A stretch of 64,000 nt of DNA from Phyllobacterium myrsinacearum (GTDB taxonomy: Bacteria; Pseudomonadota; Alphaproteobacteria; Rhizobiales; Rhizobiaceae), in contig NZ_JACGXN010000002.1 in NCBI RefSeq assembly GCF_014138285.1, positions 1 through 64,000 on the forward strand. Reading direction: 5' to 3'. The notes under the pieces are model-generated. The model was not told the DNA's origin and did no database searches. It saw only the letters and a list, made by a program, of their open reading frames with translations. The translations under genes and the position numbers were made by a program. Below, piece by piece: positions 17,807 to 24,989 of the stretch. How positions within the stretch are numbered: position 1 is the stretch's first letter; each line of letters starts with the position of its first letter.

Positions 17807-18031
17807 CTAATCAAAGGCATCTTTGACATCAGCATCAGAAAGCAGCCCGCCCGCAGCAAGCTTCTTTTTGGATGACGCAGCTCTCGATGTCGCGCCGGAA
17901 TCCTTCGCCTGAATGACATATGTACGGCCATTGTGCGAAATTTCTTGCGCACCAACCCGGTCGACCAACTTCAACAGGTCGTCAAACCTTTTGCTAACAT
18001 CTTCAAAGGACCAGATCTCATTGATTCTCAT
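17807..18031 (-). CDS. Phd/YefM-like antitoxin
   Basis: This 74-residue protein has the N-terminal pattern INEIWSFEDVSKRFDDLLKLVDRVGAQEISHNGRTYVI, matching Phd/YefM antitoxins, which dimerise and bind operator DNA. A disordered Ser/Ala/Lys-rich segment follows, then an acidic C-terminal tail (LLSDADVKDAFD) that could wrap the toxin. It faces away from the PIN toxin gene at 18172, with a 140-bp shared promoter region. Pairing with that gene is inferred from proximity. Confidence 0.65.
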   Translation of the reverse strand: MRINEIWSFEDVSKRFDDLLKLVDRVGAQEISHNGRTYVIQAKDSGATSRAASSKKKLAAGGLLSDADVKDAFD

Positions 18032-18171
18032 GCCTATATCATACGCCCAAACCGGTTAATTCAGAACTCAATATTGTGGTCCACTTCTTGAATTTCCAGG
18101 GCAGTAACCTTTCGCCGGTGATTTTGACCTAGAAGGCGTGACTAACGATTCGCTTCAAACAGAATGATTCG

Positions 18172-18711
18172 ATGCAGCAGCGCCGCAGATTTCTTCTGGA
18201 CACGAATGTTGTGTCGGAAACGAGCAGGATCCGCCCTCACCGCGGGTTGCTGGCCTGGCTGATTGCGCAGCCCGACCATATGTTCGCAATATCCTTTAGC
18301 ACCAGCTTCGAGGTAAAGCGCGGAGCGGAGCGTCTGGCGCGGACACATCCGGACAAGGCCTACGCACTCGAACAGTGGTTCGATGAGATTCTGGCCACCG
18401 ACATACTCTACATCGAAGAAGGAGATACAATCGCCCGTCTTCTGGCCAAGATGACAATGGTGCCTGCCCTGCGTGGCCTTTGGGTCCCCCATCTAAAAAA
18501 AGATGAACCGACTTGTGGCCAAGACCTTGCCATAGCAGCCACAGCCATCGTGCATGGGTTCACGGTTGCTACGCGCGACGTGGCAGACTTTCTGATGATT
18601 GACCATTATTTCCCACTGCCCGGTTTGGTAAATCCATTCACGCCGGCTTGGATAATTCATCCCGATGAACGCCAATCGCCTGCTCCACCACTTTACGTCG
18701 AACCCACTTGA
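18172..18711 (+). CDS. PIN-domain toxin (VapC/FitB-like)
   Basis: The 179-residue protein opens with FLLDTNVVSETSR, the first acidic PIN motif. It continues with FEVKRGAERLAR and ends with DLAIAATAIVHGFTVATRDVADF, which supplies the other acidic residues of the Mg-dependent RNase active site. VapC-type PIN toxins cut specific RNAs. It is longer than usual (130-140 aa), with an insertion rich in His/Pro/Lys around residues 105-122 and a Pro-rich tail. The ATG has little ribosome-site signal. The likely antitoxin is divergent at 17807-18031. Its stop codon overlaps the -35 element of the next operon. Confidence 0.8.
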   Translation: MQQRRRFLLDTNVVSETSRIRPHRGLLAWLIAQPDHMFAISFSTSFEVKRGAERLARTHPDKAYALEQWFDEILATDILYIEEGDTIARLLAKMTMVPALRGLWVPHLKKDEPTCGQDLAIAATAIVHGFTVATRDVADFLMIDHYFPLPGLVNPFTPAWIIHPDERQSPAPPLYVEPT

Positions 18712-18736
18712 CAGTGTCAATTTTGTTCACTATTTG
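18708..18736 (+). promoter_or_regulatory. predicted promoter of the SOS-type operon
   Basis: A perfect -35 TTGACA (18708-18713) is followed after 17 bases by TATTTG (18731-18736) as a modest -10. The -35 overlaps the stop codon of the PIN toxin gene. The LexA-type box at 18725-18739 covers the end of the spacer and the -10, where a bound repressor would block RNA polymerase. Confidence 0.5.
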
Positions 18737-18739
18737 TTC
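18725..18739 (+). promoter_or_regulatory. alphaproteobacterial LexA (SOS) box GTTC-N7-GTTC
   Basis: The sequence GTTCACTATTTGTTC is an exact match to GTTC-N7-GTTC, the direct-repeat SOS box of alphaproteobacteria. It sits about 100 bp upstream of the gene at 18838 and overlaps its predicted promoter. This predicts induction of the whole operon after DNA damage through RecA-driven LexA cleavage. One exact match by chance in 64 kb is possible, but the promoter position makes it convincing. Confidence 0.65.
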
Positions 18740-18837
18740 ACTTATCATGGAAACCAAGCGCAACCAGCTCATACGTTGATCACTCCGCTCCACCGCTCGT
18801 ATCGGTGGCCGATCAACGTTGTTGCGCCGAGAGTGCC

Positions 18838-19452
18838 ATGTATTCTCAAAAGAACATTCTTATTGGTCATGCGACCAACTCAGTAGACAGCACCGATGGG
18901 TATTTTCCACCCCGGGGGACCGTACGATGCAGTGGGATTGCAAGATTCCGCAATCAGCTCGCTCGCGATTATGGTTGCCTCCTCGACCTCGACGCCGATG
19001 TGTCCTCATGGTCGTGTTTGGATATCGAACTTGTACAATCGGAACGAACCCACCTTCCCGATTTCTCCGTCGTTCGGAACGGCATCCAATCTCTTGTCGA
19101 CATCATTCCTGACGAAACAGGCCTGCCCGCGTGGGTGTCGCACGCTGTTGTAGCTGCTGGATACAACCATCAGGTGGTGAAATTCCGAGACGTACCGCAG
19201 AATTTGCGGCTTCAGAATGCACGTGACCTTCTGCGCTACGCCAGATGGGTGTGCCCGCTCGGTGACCGCATTCGGATCGTTGCGGCACTGGACGAGCACG
19301 GCTCCCTCTCCCTGTCCGATTGCCTTTCGGCTTTCCGGGAAATCCCGCCGATAGCCGGACTCTCCTCCCTCATTCTGCACCGACACATTCAGATCGAAAT
19401 CGATGACGCGCTGATCGGACCGGACACTATGGTTCGCCACTTCGAGCGCTGA
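18838..19452 (+). CDS. TnsA-like fold protein, apparently catalytically degenerate
   Basis: From ATG 18838 the 204-residue protein follows the layout of TnsA: an N-terminal endonuclease-like domain with FRNQLARDYGCLLDLDADV and HLPDFSVVRNG plus LVDIIP, then a C-terminal winged-helix-like domain (LQNARDLLRYARW ... LSDCLSAFREIPPIAGLSSLILHRHIQIEI). In active TnsA the first motif supplies Glu and the third a Lys (E...D...QxK). Here the Asp (D75) remains, but the Glu position is Asn/Gln and the Lys position is Pro91, so DNA cleavage is doubtful. It is the first gene of an SOS-box operon and is followed after 21 bp by an FtsH-like protease. The TnsA assignment rests on pattern similarity and is moderate. 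Confidence 0.55.
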   Translation: MYSQKNILIGHATNSVDSTDGYFPPRGTVRCSGIARFRNQLARDYGCLLDLDADVSSWSCLDIELVQSERTHLPDFSVVRNGIQSLVDIIPDETGLPAWVSHAVVAAGYNHQVVKFRDVPQNLRLQNARDLLRYARWVCPLGDRIRIVAALDEHGSLSLSDCLSAFREIPPIAGLSSLILHRHIQIEIDDALIGPDTMVRHFER

Positions 19453-19473
19453 CAGCAATTCACGGAGTTAGAA

Positions 19474-21492
19474 ATGTATGATCCCAAAGCCAAGCGTGGG
19501 TTTGCCAAATCACCATTGGCGCTGTTCCTTGCGCGATGTTCATTGGTTGCCACTCTGAGAGACATTCCCCAACTGTGGAGTGGCATGCCCGTATTCATCG
19601 GACTTATTGTTCCAAACCCCAACCAGGTCGAGACATATATCGAGGCAACTCCCGGTTTTGTTGAGAAGCATCTCTCCGGTAGCACCATGACCGATATTTA
19701 TCGTGGTACCGAACTCGTGATTCTTGAGACGGAAAAGTCGGTGTCCAAGTGTTCGGGCAGCGCGTTCAGCACCGTTCTCAAACTGTACGATCGTGTCGCA
19801 ATGGTTGTGTCTGAAGAAGCCGAGTTCCCCGATCAGTTTCGTCTTGCGTCCGACGTGATCAGAACCGTCACTCCCATTACTGCTGAGTATATCAGGGCTG
19901 GGGTGCGCGTATGCTTTGGGGCTGAAATGACTCTTGAGCAAGCCACCGCATTCTTGGAAGTGCCGTTGGAAACCATTGATCTCGTCCTGAAACAAGGACG
20001 CAGCATCCAAGACTCGATGGAGCGCATCGGTAGAGCGATGAAGGCAAGTGAGCCACAACCTGCCCCGTCCTCGGATAATCCGCTGCTGGACTTGAGTAGT
20101 CTTCGTGGTCTTGGTGAAGCGACGGTTTGGGGCCATGAGCTCGCCCAGGATATTGCCGATTGGAAGAACAGGCATATTAGTTGGAAAGATGTGGATCGCG
20201 GAGTGCTCATCAGCGGACCGCCGGGCACAGGCAAGACAACATTTGCGGCTGCCCTCGCACGGACCTGTGGCGTACCGCTGATCGCTGCATCATTGGCGAT
20301 TTGGCAATCAAAAGGTCATCTCGGCGATACACTTGCGGCAATGCGGAAGTCATTTACCGAAGCGTCGATGAAAAAGCCAAGCATTCTCTTCATTGATGAG
20401 ATCGATGCAGTAGGTGATCGCAACAGTTTCTCCGGGCATAACGCTCACTACTGCAGGGAAGTTGTCGCAGCCCTCCTGGAATGCATGGACGGAACCGGGA
20501 AACGCGACGGGGTTGTCATTGTTGGGGCAACCAACACACCAGAACTCATTGATCCGGCGCTAACCCGTTCAGGCAGATTGGATCGGCACATTGCCATTCC
20601 GCTTCCGGATCAGGATGCCCGGGTAGGTATCCTGCGTTGGCATCTACAGGGATCATTGGCGGGCGAAGACCTGCAACCCGTCGTCATGAGAACAGAGGGC
20701 GGGAGTGGCGCTGACCTTGAGCAGATTGTCAGGCATGCCAGACGCTTGGCCCGCCGATCAAGGCGTGAAATCACCGTGGAAGACCTAACGGCGATGTTGC
20801 CGGAACGTGTGCCACTTTCACCGGAAGCACGCTGGCGTTATGCGGTGCATGAAAGCGGTCACGTGATGGTCGCACTTGCTATTGGCTTCGTCGGGATCGA
20901 GAGCGTGTCGATCACAGACAGCGCCGATGCATCGGCGGTTTCAACGTCGGCTGGGGAGACGCACTACACCAGCACATTGGAATGGGCCTTCACCCGCGAT
21001 CATTACCTCGCTCAAATTTGTACATGTTTTGGTGGGATGGCGGCAGAAGAAGTCATTCTCGGCATCAGGTCGACGTCCGCTGGCGGTGTTCCCCAATCCG
21101 ATCTTTACCAAGCCACCATCACAGCGGTTCAAATCGAAGCCAGTTACGGTTTGGGCGGCTCACTTGGCTACCTAGCGTCCCACAAAGCAGACGAGGCCCT
21201 GACTGCTTACCGATCCGACTTCAGTATCCGCAAACGGACCGATGAGCTGCTTACCCAGCAGTACGCGATCACTAAGGGCGTCGTCGAACGCCATCGCGAC
21301 GAAATCCTAGCTTTGGCCTCTGCCCTGATCGAACGCGGACGTCTGGACGGCGCGCAGATCGAGGAAATTCTCAAAAGCGCACGAAGACCATCGCATCTAG
21401 CCGAACAGCCTTCGTCACCGGCATCAACAGACAACACTTATCAACCTCAAGAATTCGAAGCGGTTTCCGGCTTCGTTGGAGATAAATCATGA
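19474..21492 (+). CDS. soluble FtsH-like AAA+ zinc metalloprotease (M41-type)
   Basis: The 672-residue protein combines an AAA+ ATPase with an M41 peptidase, as in FtsH. It has Walker A GPPGTGKTT (about 247-255), Walker B ILFIDEIDA (about 304-312), the second region of homology DPALTRSGRLDRHI, the zinc site HESGH (about 459-463) and the third-ligand motif SDLYQAT (about 545). FtsH normally has two N-terminal transmembrane helices; here the first ~200 residues are a soluble, unrecognised domain, so it should act in the cytoplasm. It would unfold and degrade a chosen substrate using ATP. It sits between the TnsA-like gene and a DUF6634-like gene (ATGA overlap) behind a LexA box. A GGAG ribosome site precedes the ATG. 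Confidence 0.9.
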   Translation: MYDPKAKRGFAKSPLALFLARCSLVATLRDIPQLWSGMPVFIGLIVPNPNQVETYIEATPGFVEKHLSGSTMTDIYRGTELVILETEKSVSKCSGSAFSTVLKLYDRVAMVVSEEAEFPDQFRLASDVIRTVTPITAEYIRAGVRVCFGAEMTLEQATAFLEVPLETIDLVLKQGRSIQDSMERIGRAMKASEPQPAPSSDNPLLDLSSLRGLGEATVWGHELAQDIADWKNRHISWKDVDRGVLISGPPGTGKTTFAAALARTCGVPLIAASLAIWQSKGHLGDTLAAMRKSFTEASMKKPSILFIDEIDAVGDRNSFSGHNAHYCREVVAALLECMDGTGKRDGVVIVGATNTPELIDPALTRSGRLDRHIAIPLPDQDARVGILRWHLQGSLAGEDLQPVVMRTEGGSGADLEQIVRHARRLARRSRREITVEDLTAMLPERVPLSPEARWRYAVHESGHVMVALAIGFVGIESVSITDSADASAVSTSAGETHYTSTLEWAFTRDHYLAQICTCFGGMAAEEVILGIRSTSAGGVPQSDLYQATITAVQIEASYGLGGSLGYLASHKADEALTAYRSDFSIRKRTDELLTQQYAITKGVVERHRDEILALASALIERGRLDGAQIEEILKSARRPSHLAEQPSSPASTDNTYQPQEFEAVSGFVGDKS

Positions 21493-21827
21493 TTATCGTA
21501 CGTGAATCCGGCACGACGTCGGACGGCCTTTCAATGGAGATTCAAGTTCTAAAAGAACTCCTGCAAGATCTTGAAAATATTAGAAGAGGTCGACTTCCAG
21601 ATGCACGTGCACTCGCCAATGCGCCTCTGATCGACAACTGGTCGTTGCGCTATCGGAACGTGCCGTGTTTGGCGGGGGCAATTTCGTCTCATCCCAGGCT
21701 TGGTCATGCCGAAAATGGGATCACCAGCGATCTCTGGATCCTTGCTCCGCACCACGGTTTTGCGCGAACAATGTCCAGGTTTTACAACTTGGGCAGTCCT
21801 GCAAAGCCCAAAAATGGCAGCCATTGA
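21489..21827 (+). CDS. DUF6634-like protein
   Basis: The 112-residue protein overlaps the protease stop (ATGA) and has a GGAGATAAATC ribosome site, so it is translationally coupled. The pattern ELLQDLENIRRGRLPDAR, ALANAPLIDNWSLRYRNVPCL, TSDLWILAPHHGFARTMSRFY and a final NLG fits small proteins I recall as DUF6634, common in Hyphomicrobiales accessory regions. No enzyme motif is visible. Co-occurrence with the AAA+ protease suggests an adaptor or substrate-recognition role, which is inference only. Confidence 0.6.
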   Translation: MIIVRESGTTSDGLSMEIQVLKELLQDLENIRRGRLPDARALANAPLIDNWSLRYRNVPCLAGAISSHPRLGHAENGITSDLWILAPHHGFARTMSRFYNLGSPAKPKNGSH

Positions 21828-22890
21828 AATTCCAAATGGCGGTCATGCGGCGAACGAGATTCTAAGCGGGATGTTTGAGATGTTTCGCTTAGAAGGATTC
21901 CCGAAAAATAATGCTTCGGCAATGATAGTTCAGTATATTGGTGTTCTGCGGTGGGGGATCAACTTGGGTAACATAATCGAGCAAGCATATCGACCCGAAC
22001 CTACGCCTTCGGGCAGTAGGTATGGTAAGGTACTGGCAGCATCAGCATTGGTAGCGCTCGCCGCTATTGTGGCAGCTTGGTTATTTGTACCAGGGCCGTT
22101 GGAGCGGGGCGGAAAGGCGCTGATTGCCAAAGATTATCCAACCGCTCTTAAACTGCTGACGCCACTTGCGCAAAGAAACTATGCTCCTGCCCAATTCGGT
22201 CTCGGATATCTCTATGAAAATGGATTTGGTGTCGAAAAGAATCTGCCTCTCGCATTTGATTTATATCAGAAGGCGGCCGAACAGAACCATTCGGCCGCGC
22301 AAATGTTGTTGGGGAACATGTACTTTTCGGGAATCGGTGCTCCCCAAAATGATTCTCTGGCTGTCGACTGGTACCGAAAAGCGGGTATTTCCGGTAGAGC
22401 CGATGCGCAGCATAATCTCGGATACATGTACTACCTTGGTCGTGGCGTGGAGAAGAACGCTGCGCTGGCTGCATTCTGGTATGAAAAAGCTGCAAAGCAA
22501 GGGAAACCGGAATCTCAATGCAATCTGGGAAAACTATACCAGGATGGCGAAGGCGTACCCCAAGACGATGTAATTGCGCTCAAATGGTTTCAGATGGCCG
22601 CCGATCAAGGCACTGCGTACGCACAGAACATGTTGGGATATATCCATCTTTTAGGACGCGGAATTCCCAAAGACCCGCTTTTGGCGAAAAAATGGTTTGA
22701 ACTGGCGGCTGCACAAGACTACGCAGAATCTCAACGCCTTCTCGGAACGTTCTATTTCAATGGCATTGGAGTTGAAAAGAATTATAGCCGTGCTGCTGAA
22801 TGGTATCAGAAGGCGGCAAAAAATGGGGATGGGGAAGCACAGCGTCTTTTGGATGTAATGCAAGCAGCGGGTCTGCTATCAAAAACTTAG
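21814..22890 (+). CDS. Sel1-repeat membrane protein
   Basis: From ATG 21814 the 358-residue protein has an N-terminal cytoplasmic part of about 70 residues, one transmembrane helix (VLAASALVALAAIVAAWLFV, about residues 70-89), then seven or eight Sel1-like repeats (such as AQFGLGYLYENGFGVEKN and AQNMLGYIHLLGRGIPKD). The longer open frame to 21700 overlaps the DUF6634-like gene out of frame and is unlikely to be used. ATG 21871 is another possible start. It overlaps the preceding gene by 14 bp and is probably the last gene of the SOS-type operon. Sel1 scaffolds organise protein complexes; the partner is unknown. Confidence 0.8.
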   Translation: MAAIEIPNGGHAANEILSGMFEMFRLEGFPKNNASAMIVQYIGVLRWGINLGNIIEQAYRPEPTPSGSRYGKVLAASALVALAAIVAAWLFVPGPLERGGKALIAKDYPTALKLLTPLAQRNYAPAQFGLGYLYENGFGVEKNLPLAFDLYQKAAEQNHSAAQMLLGNMYFSGIGAPQNDSLAVDWYRKAGISGRADAQHNLGYMYYLGRGVEKNAALAAFWYEKAAKQGKPESQCNLGKLYQDGEGVPQDDVIALKWFQMAADQGTAYAQNMLGYIHLLGRGIPKDPLLAKKWFELAAAQDYAESQRLLGTFYFNGIGVEKNYSRAAEWYQKAAKNGDGEAQRLLDVMQAAGLLSKT

Positions 22891-22967
22891 ACACCGTCAT
22901 GCTGCACATTGCGATGCAATCAAAAGATAATCGCACTTAAGCAAAAGCTGCGGCTTGCGCTCCATTT

Positions 22968-23165
22968 TCAATGAACGTTGACGTACTTCATGATTGTCGC
23001 AAGGGCTTTGTCGTAGTTACCGGAAAGGGCCTCATTGATGACCTTGTCGATAGCGCGCTTCTCCACACCACCCTGCCGAAGCGATTTTGAAACCCTCGCC
23101 ATCAGGGACATCGCATCGCTATCTGTCTCTGTCAGCTTCACGTTCACATGGTCGTAGATTGCCAT
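22968..23165 (-). CDS. small hypothetical protein (65 aa)
   Basis: From the ATG at 23165, with a GGAGAAACTA ribosome site, the product is helical and charged (MAIYDHVNVKLTETDSDAM ... GNYDKALATIMKYVNV). An internal SLRQGGVEKRAIDKVINEAL segment is repeat-like. I do not recognise it. It is convergent with the Sel1 gene and divergent from the transposition operon. Confidence 0.5.
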   Translation of the reverse strand: MAIYDHVNVKLTETDSDAMSLMARVSKSLRQGGVEKRAIDKVINEALSGNYDKALATIMKYVNVH

Positions 23166-23623
23166 TAGTTTCTCCGTTGAAATCCTGCGCCTACAAGAAT
23201 GGTGACCAGGATATTCAATGCAATCGAGCGCCGTTTGGATTTCATTCTTCCGGAAAAAATATTTTCGCATAGCCCGAAATCTATTCCTTGATGCAGCACC
23301 AGTGAACGAAACGCGAAACCCACCGGCATGTTGTGCCTGCAGGATTAACCATAGGACTAAATCCGGAAGTGCTCCGGAAAATATTCCTTATTTGGGATCT
23401 TGCCGGAGCAAATCTTCCGTGACATATATCGCGACATCGGCGGTAAATGCCGAAAACAAAGGACCGAATGACCATGACGAAATTCATACGGATATCTGCG
23501 CAGGACAAACGCGCAACCGCCTAAAGGCATCGGTATGATTTCACCGGTGCCAGCAGGTACCGGTTTCGGTTTGTCCCTCTCCGCAGTCAGCAATAACGCT
23601 GTTTTCAATGGAAGGGATCTACA
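23166..23623. other. 458-bp non-coding region upstream of the Tn7-like operon
   Basis: No supported gene. It contains repeated TCCGGAA-type motifs: TCCGGAAAAAATATT at 23249-23263, TCCGGAAGTG at 23362-23371 and TCCGGAAAATATT at 23373-23385. In Tn7-like elements the right end with its TnsB sites lies upstream of tnsA, so this is where such sites should be. I could not match these motifs to the repeats at 30181-30219, nor find a TGT/ACA terminus with a 5-bp duplication. Confidence 0.4.
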
Positions 23624-23890
23624 ATGAACACCCAACGTATCTATGCCCGAACTCGCAGGCTCCGCCGCCTAGACGACACGAATTCGGTTTCCGGCGAAAG
23701 CGCAACTGGTCTCAACAACCGCCGTTCGCGACGTCGCACCAATGGGGTCCGTCGCAAGCTCGGTGCCGACCACTTGAACACGCCCCGTGTCACGACTTTC
23801 CGTCTGCCGTCGCAGTGTGATGCCTTCACGCTACTGTCGGGTATTCTCAACAGTATCGCCGACCAAGTGCATTCGGACGGTAATACGTGA
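23624..23890 (+). CDS. small Arg-rich protein (88 aa) upstream of tnsA
   Basis: The 88-residue product has a strongly basic N-terminal half (IYARTRRLRRLDD and NRRSRRRTNGVRRKL) and a short non-basic C-terminal helix (AFTLLSGILNSIADQV). A GAAGGGA ribosome site precedes the ATG. It is the first ORF of the transposition operon region. The composition would fit nucleic-acid binding, but no domain is recognised. Function unknown. Confidence 0.5.
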   Translation: MNTQRIYARTRRLRRLDDTNSVSGESATGLNNRRSRRRTNGVRRKLGADHLNTPRVTTFRLPSQCDAFTLLSGILNSIADQVHSDGNT

Positions 23891-23902
23891 GTGCACTTTC
23901 TT

Positions 23903-23928
23903 GTCCTGCTGCCAACTGGCAGCGGGAC
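23903..23928 (+). promoter_or_regulatory. strong RNA hairpin after the 88-aa ORF
   Basis: GTCCTGCTGCC and GGCAGCGGGAC form an 11-bp stem with one G-T pair and an AACT loop, 13 bp after the stop of the 88-aa ORF. No U-run follows, so it is not a classic terminator. A processing, attenuation or Rho-related role in the tns leader is possible. Confidence 0.5.
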
Positions 23929-24001
23929 ACCAGCCCAACTTTCTATTTGTATTCCATCTTTGGACAACCCTGCCCTAGCCAACACCGAAAGGAGGCACAA
24001 A

Positions 24002-24067
24002 ATGACTAATGCTCGATACAGCCCTGCCTCCCGCCGCACTCTTCTCCAACACCTCATAGCCCTCTGA
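24002..24067 (+). CDS. 21-aa leader-like ORF upstream of tnsA
   Basis: A near-perfect ribosome site AAAGGAGG sits 6 bases before the ATG of a 21-codon ORF rich in Arg/Ser/Leu. Stem-loops follow it (24070-24087) before tnsA. The strong ribosome site for such a short frame suggests a leader peptide that controls downstream translation or transcription, though a remnant is possible. Confidence 0.4.
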   Translation: MTNARYSPASRRTLLQHLIAL

Positions 24068-24069
24068 TC

Positions 24070-24087
24070 TGCAGGCTACTGCCTGCA
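24070..24087 (+). promoter_or_regulatory. hairpin between the leader ORF and tnsA
   Basis: TGCAGGC-TACT-GCCTGCA is a perfect 7-bp stem with a 4-base loop, 2 bases after the stop of the 21-aa ORF. A second small stem, CCGGATTCCGG, lies at about 24110-24120. tnsA follows with its own GAGGAG ribosome site. Confidence 0.45.
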
Positions 24088-24165
24088 TGATTTACGGCAC
24101 GGGAAACCACCCGGATTCCGGTTTTCAACCCCGCGCCAAGCGTTGGGGTACAGAGGAGTTGTGTC

Positions 24166-24987
24166 ATGTCGAAAGAAGAAGATTTCAATCAATCCGAAGA
24201 AGCAGTCGAAACTCGGGATAGCGAAAGCGAGCTCAAACCCAAAAGCTTCCCTCGCCGTAAATCGGGCAGAGCCCGTGCACGGGAAGCGATTGCACCGGGT
24301 GCACCGCGCGAGGGGCAGCTTTGGTTACCTCCATCCGCTTCGCTTTCAACCCGCGCAATCAAATTCAGGGGCTTGAGTTCCTTCCGGGGCGCAATGGTCA
24401 ATCCAAAAGACCACAGGGAGATGCATTACGAGAGCACGTTGGAGCGTGACACCGCATACATCCTTCTCGCCAATCCCGACATTACCGACATTCGCGACCA
24501 ACCGCCAAAGGTTCATTTTTTTGACCGCAGCAGCAAGCCACACTCGCACACGTTCGATTTCGACTTCCGGCTGAAAACCGGAGAACGGATGGCAATTGCG
24601 GTGAAGCTAGAAAGTCAAGTCGAGCGTAGCGGGATCCTGGAGACGCTTGCCCTCATCCGGGAGCAGCGACCAAAAGGCTGCGCTGACTATGTCGAGCTCC
24701 GCACGGAGCGCCTTATCACCCGTATCCGTGCCCGCAACGCCCGGATGATCGTTAGGGCCATCAACAATCGCGTCGAGCGGAATGTCGATGCAGTGCGTGA
24801 TGCATTTTCTCGCTGCGCAGGTGCCATCCGGATTTCGGATTTGATCGAAGTCTCGGTGCCTGCCGGCCCCGGCTTCATGGCAATCCTCTGCCTGATTGCA
24901 GACGGGATCATTGAACAGGTCGGCAACGACAACCTCTCATACGACAGCTTCGTTTGCCAACGCGCGAACAACAAAAAAGGAGAATGA
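24166..24987 (+). CDS. tnsA: TnsA-like transposon endonuclease
   Basis: TnsA cuts the 5' ends of a Tn7-like transposon, allowing cut-and-paste movement together with TnsB. In this 273-residue protein a basic tail (residues 25-45) precedes the nuclease domain. That domain has YESTLERDTAYILLANPDI (Glu89/Glu93), HTFDFDFRL (Asp131/Asp133) and MAIAVKLES (Lys147), matching the E-D-(x)K arrangement, although the residue two before Lys is Ala rather than Gln/Glu. The C-terminal part has the winged-helix-like SDLIEVSVPAGPGFMAIL region. The ATG has a GAGGAG site. It is followed by tnsB with a 2-bp gap. Confidence 0.82.
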   Translation: MSKEEDFNQSEEAVETRDSESELKPKSFPRRKSGRARAREAIAPGAPREGQLWLPPSASLSTRAIKFRGLSSFRGAMVNPKDHREMHYESTLERDTAYILLANPDITDIRDQPPKVHFFDRSSKPHSHTFDFDFRLKTGERMAIAVKLESQVERSGILETLALIREQRPKGCADYVELRTERLITRIRARNARMIVRAINNRVERNVDAVRDAFSRCAGAIRISDLIEVSVPAGPGFMAILCLIADGIIEQVGNDNLSYDSFVCQRANNKKGE

Positions 24988-24989
24988 AC

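Noticed and set aside
21700-21813. Longer N terminus for the Sel1-repeat membrane protein
   Set aside because: It overlaps the DUF6634-like gene almost entirely in another frame and has no ribosome site. ATG 21814 is more likely.
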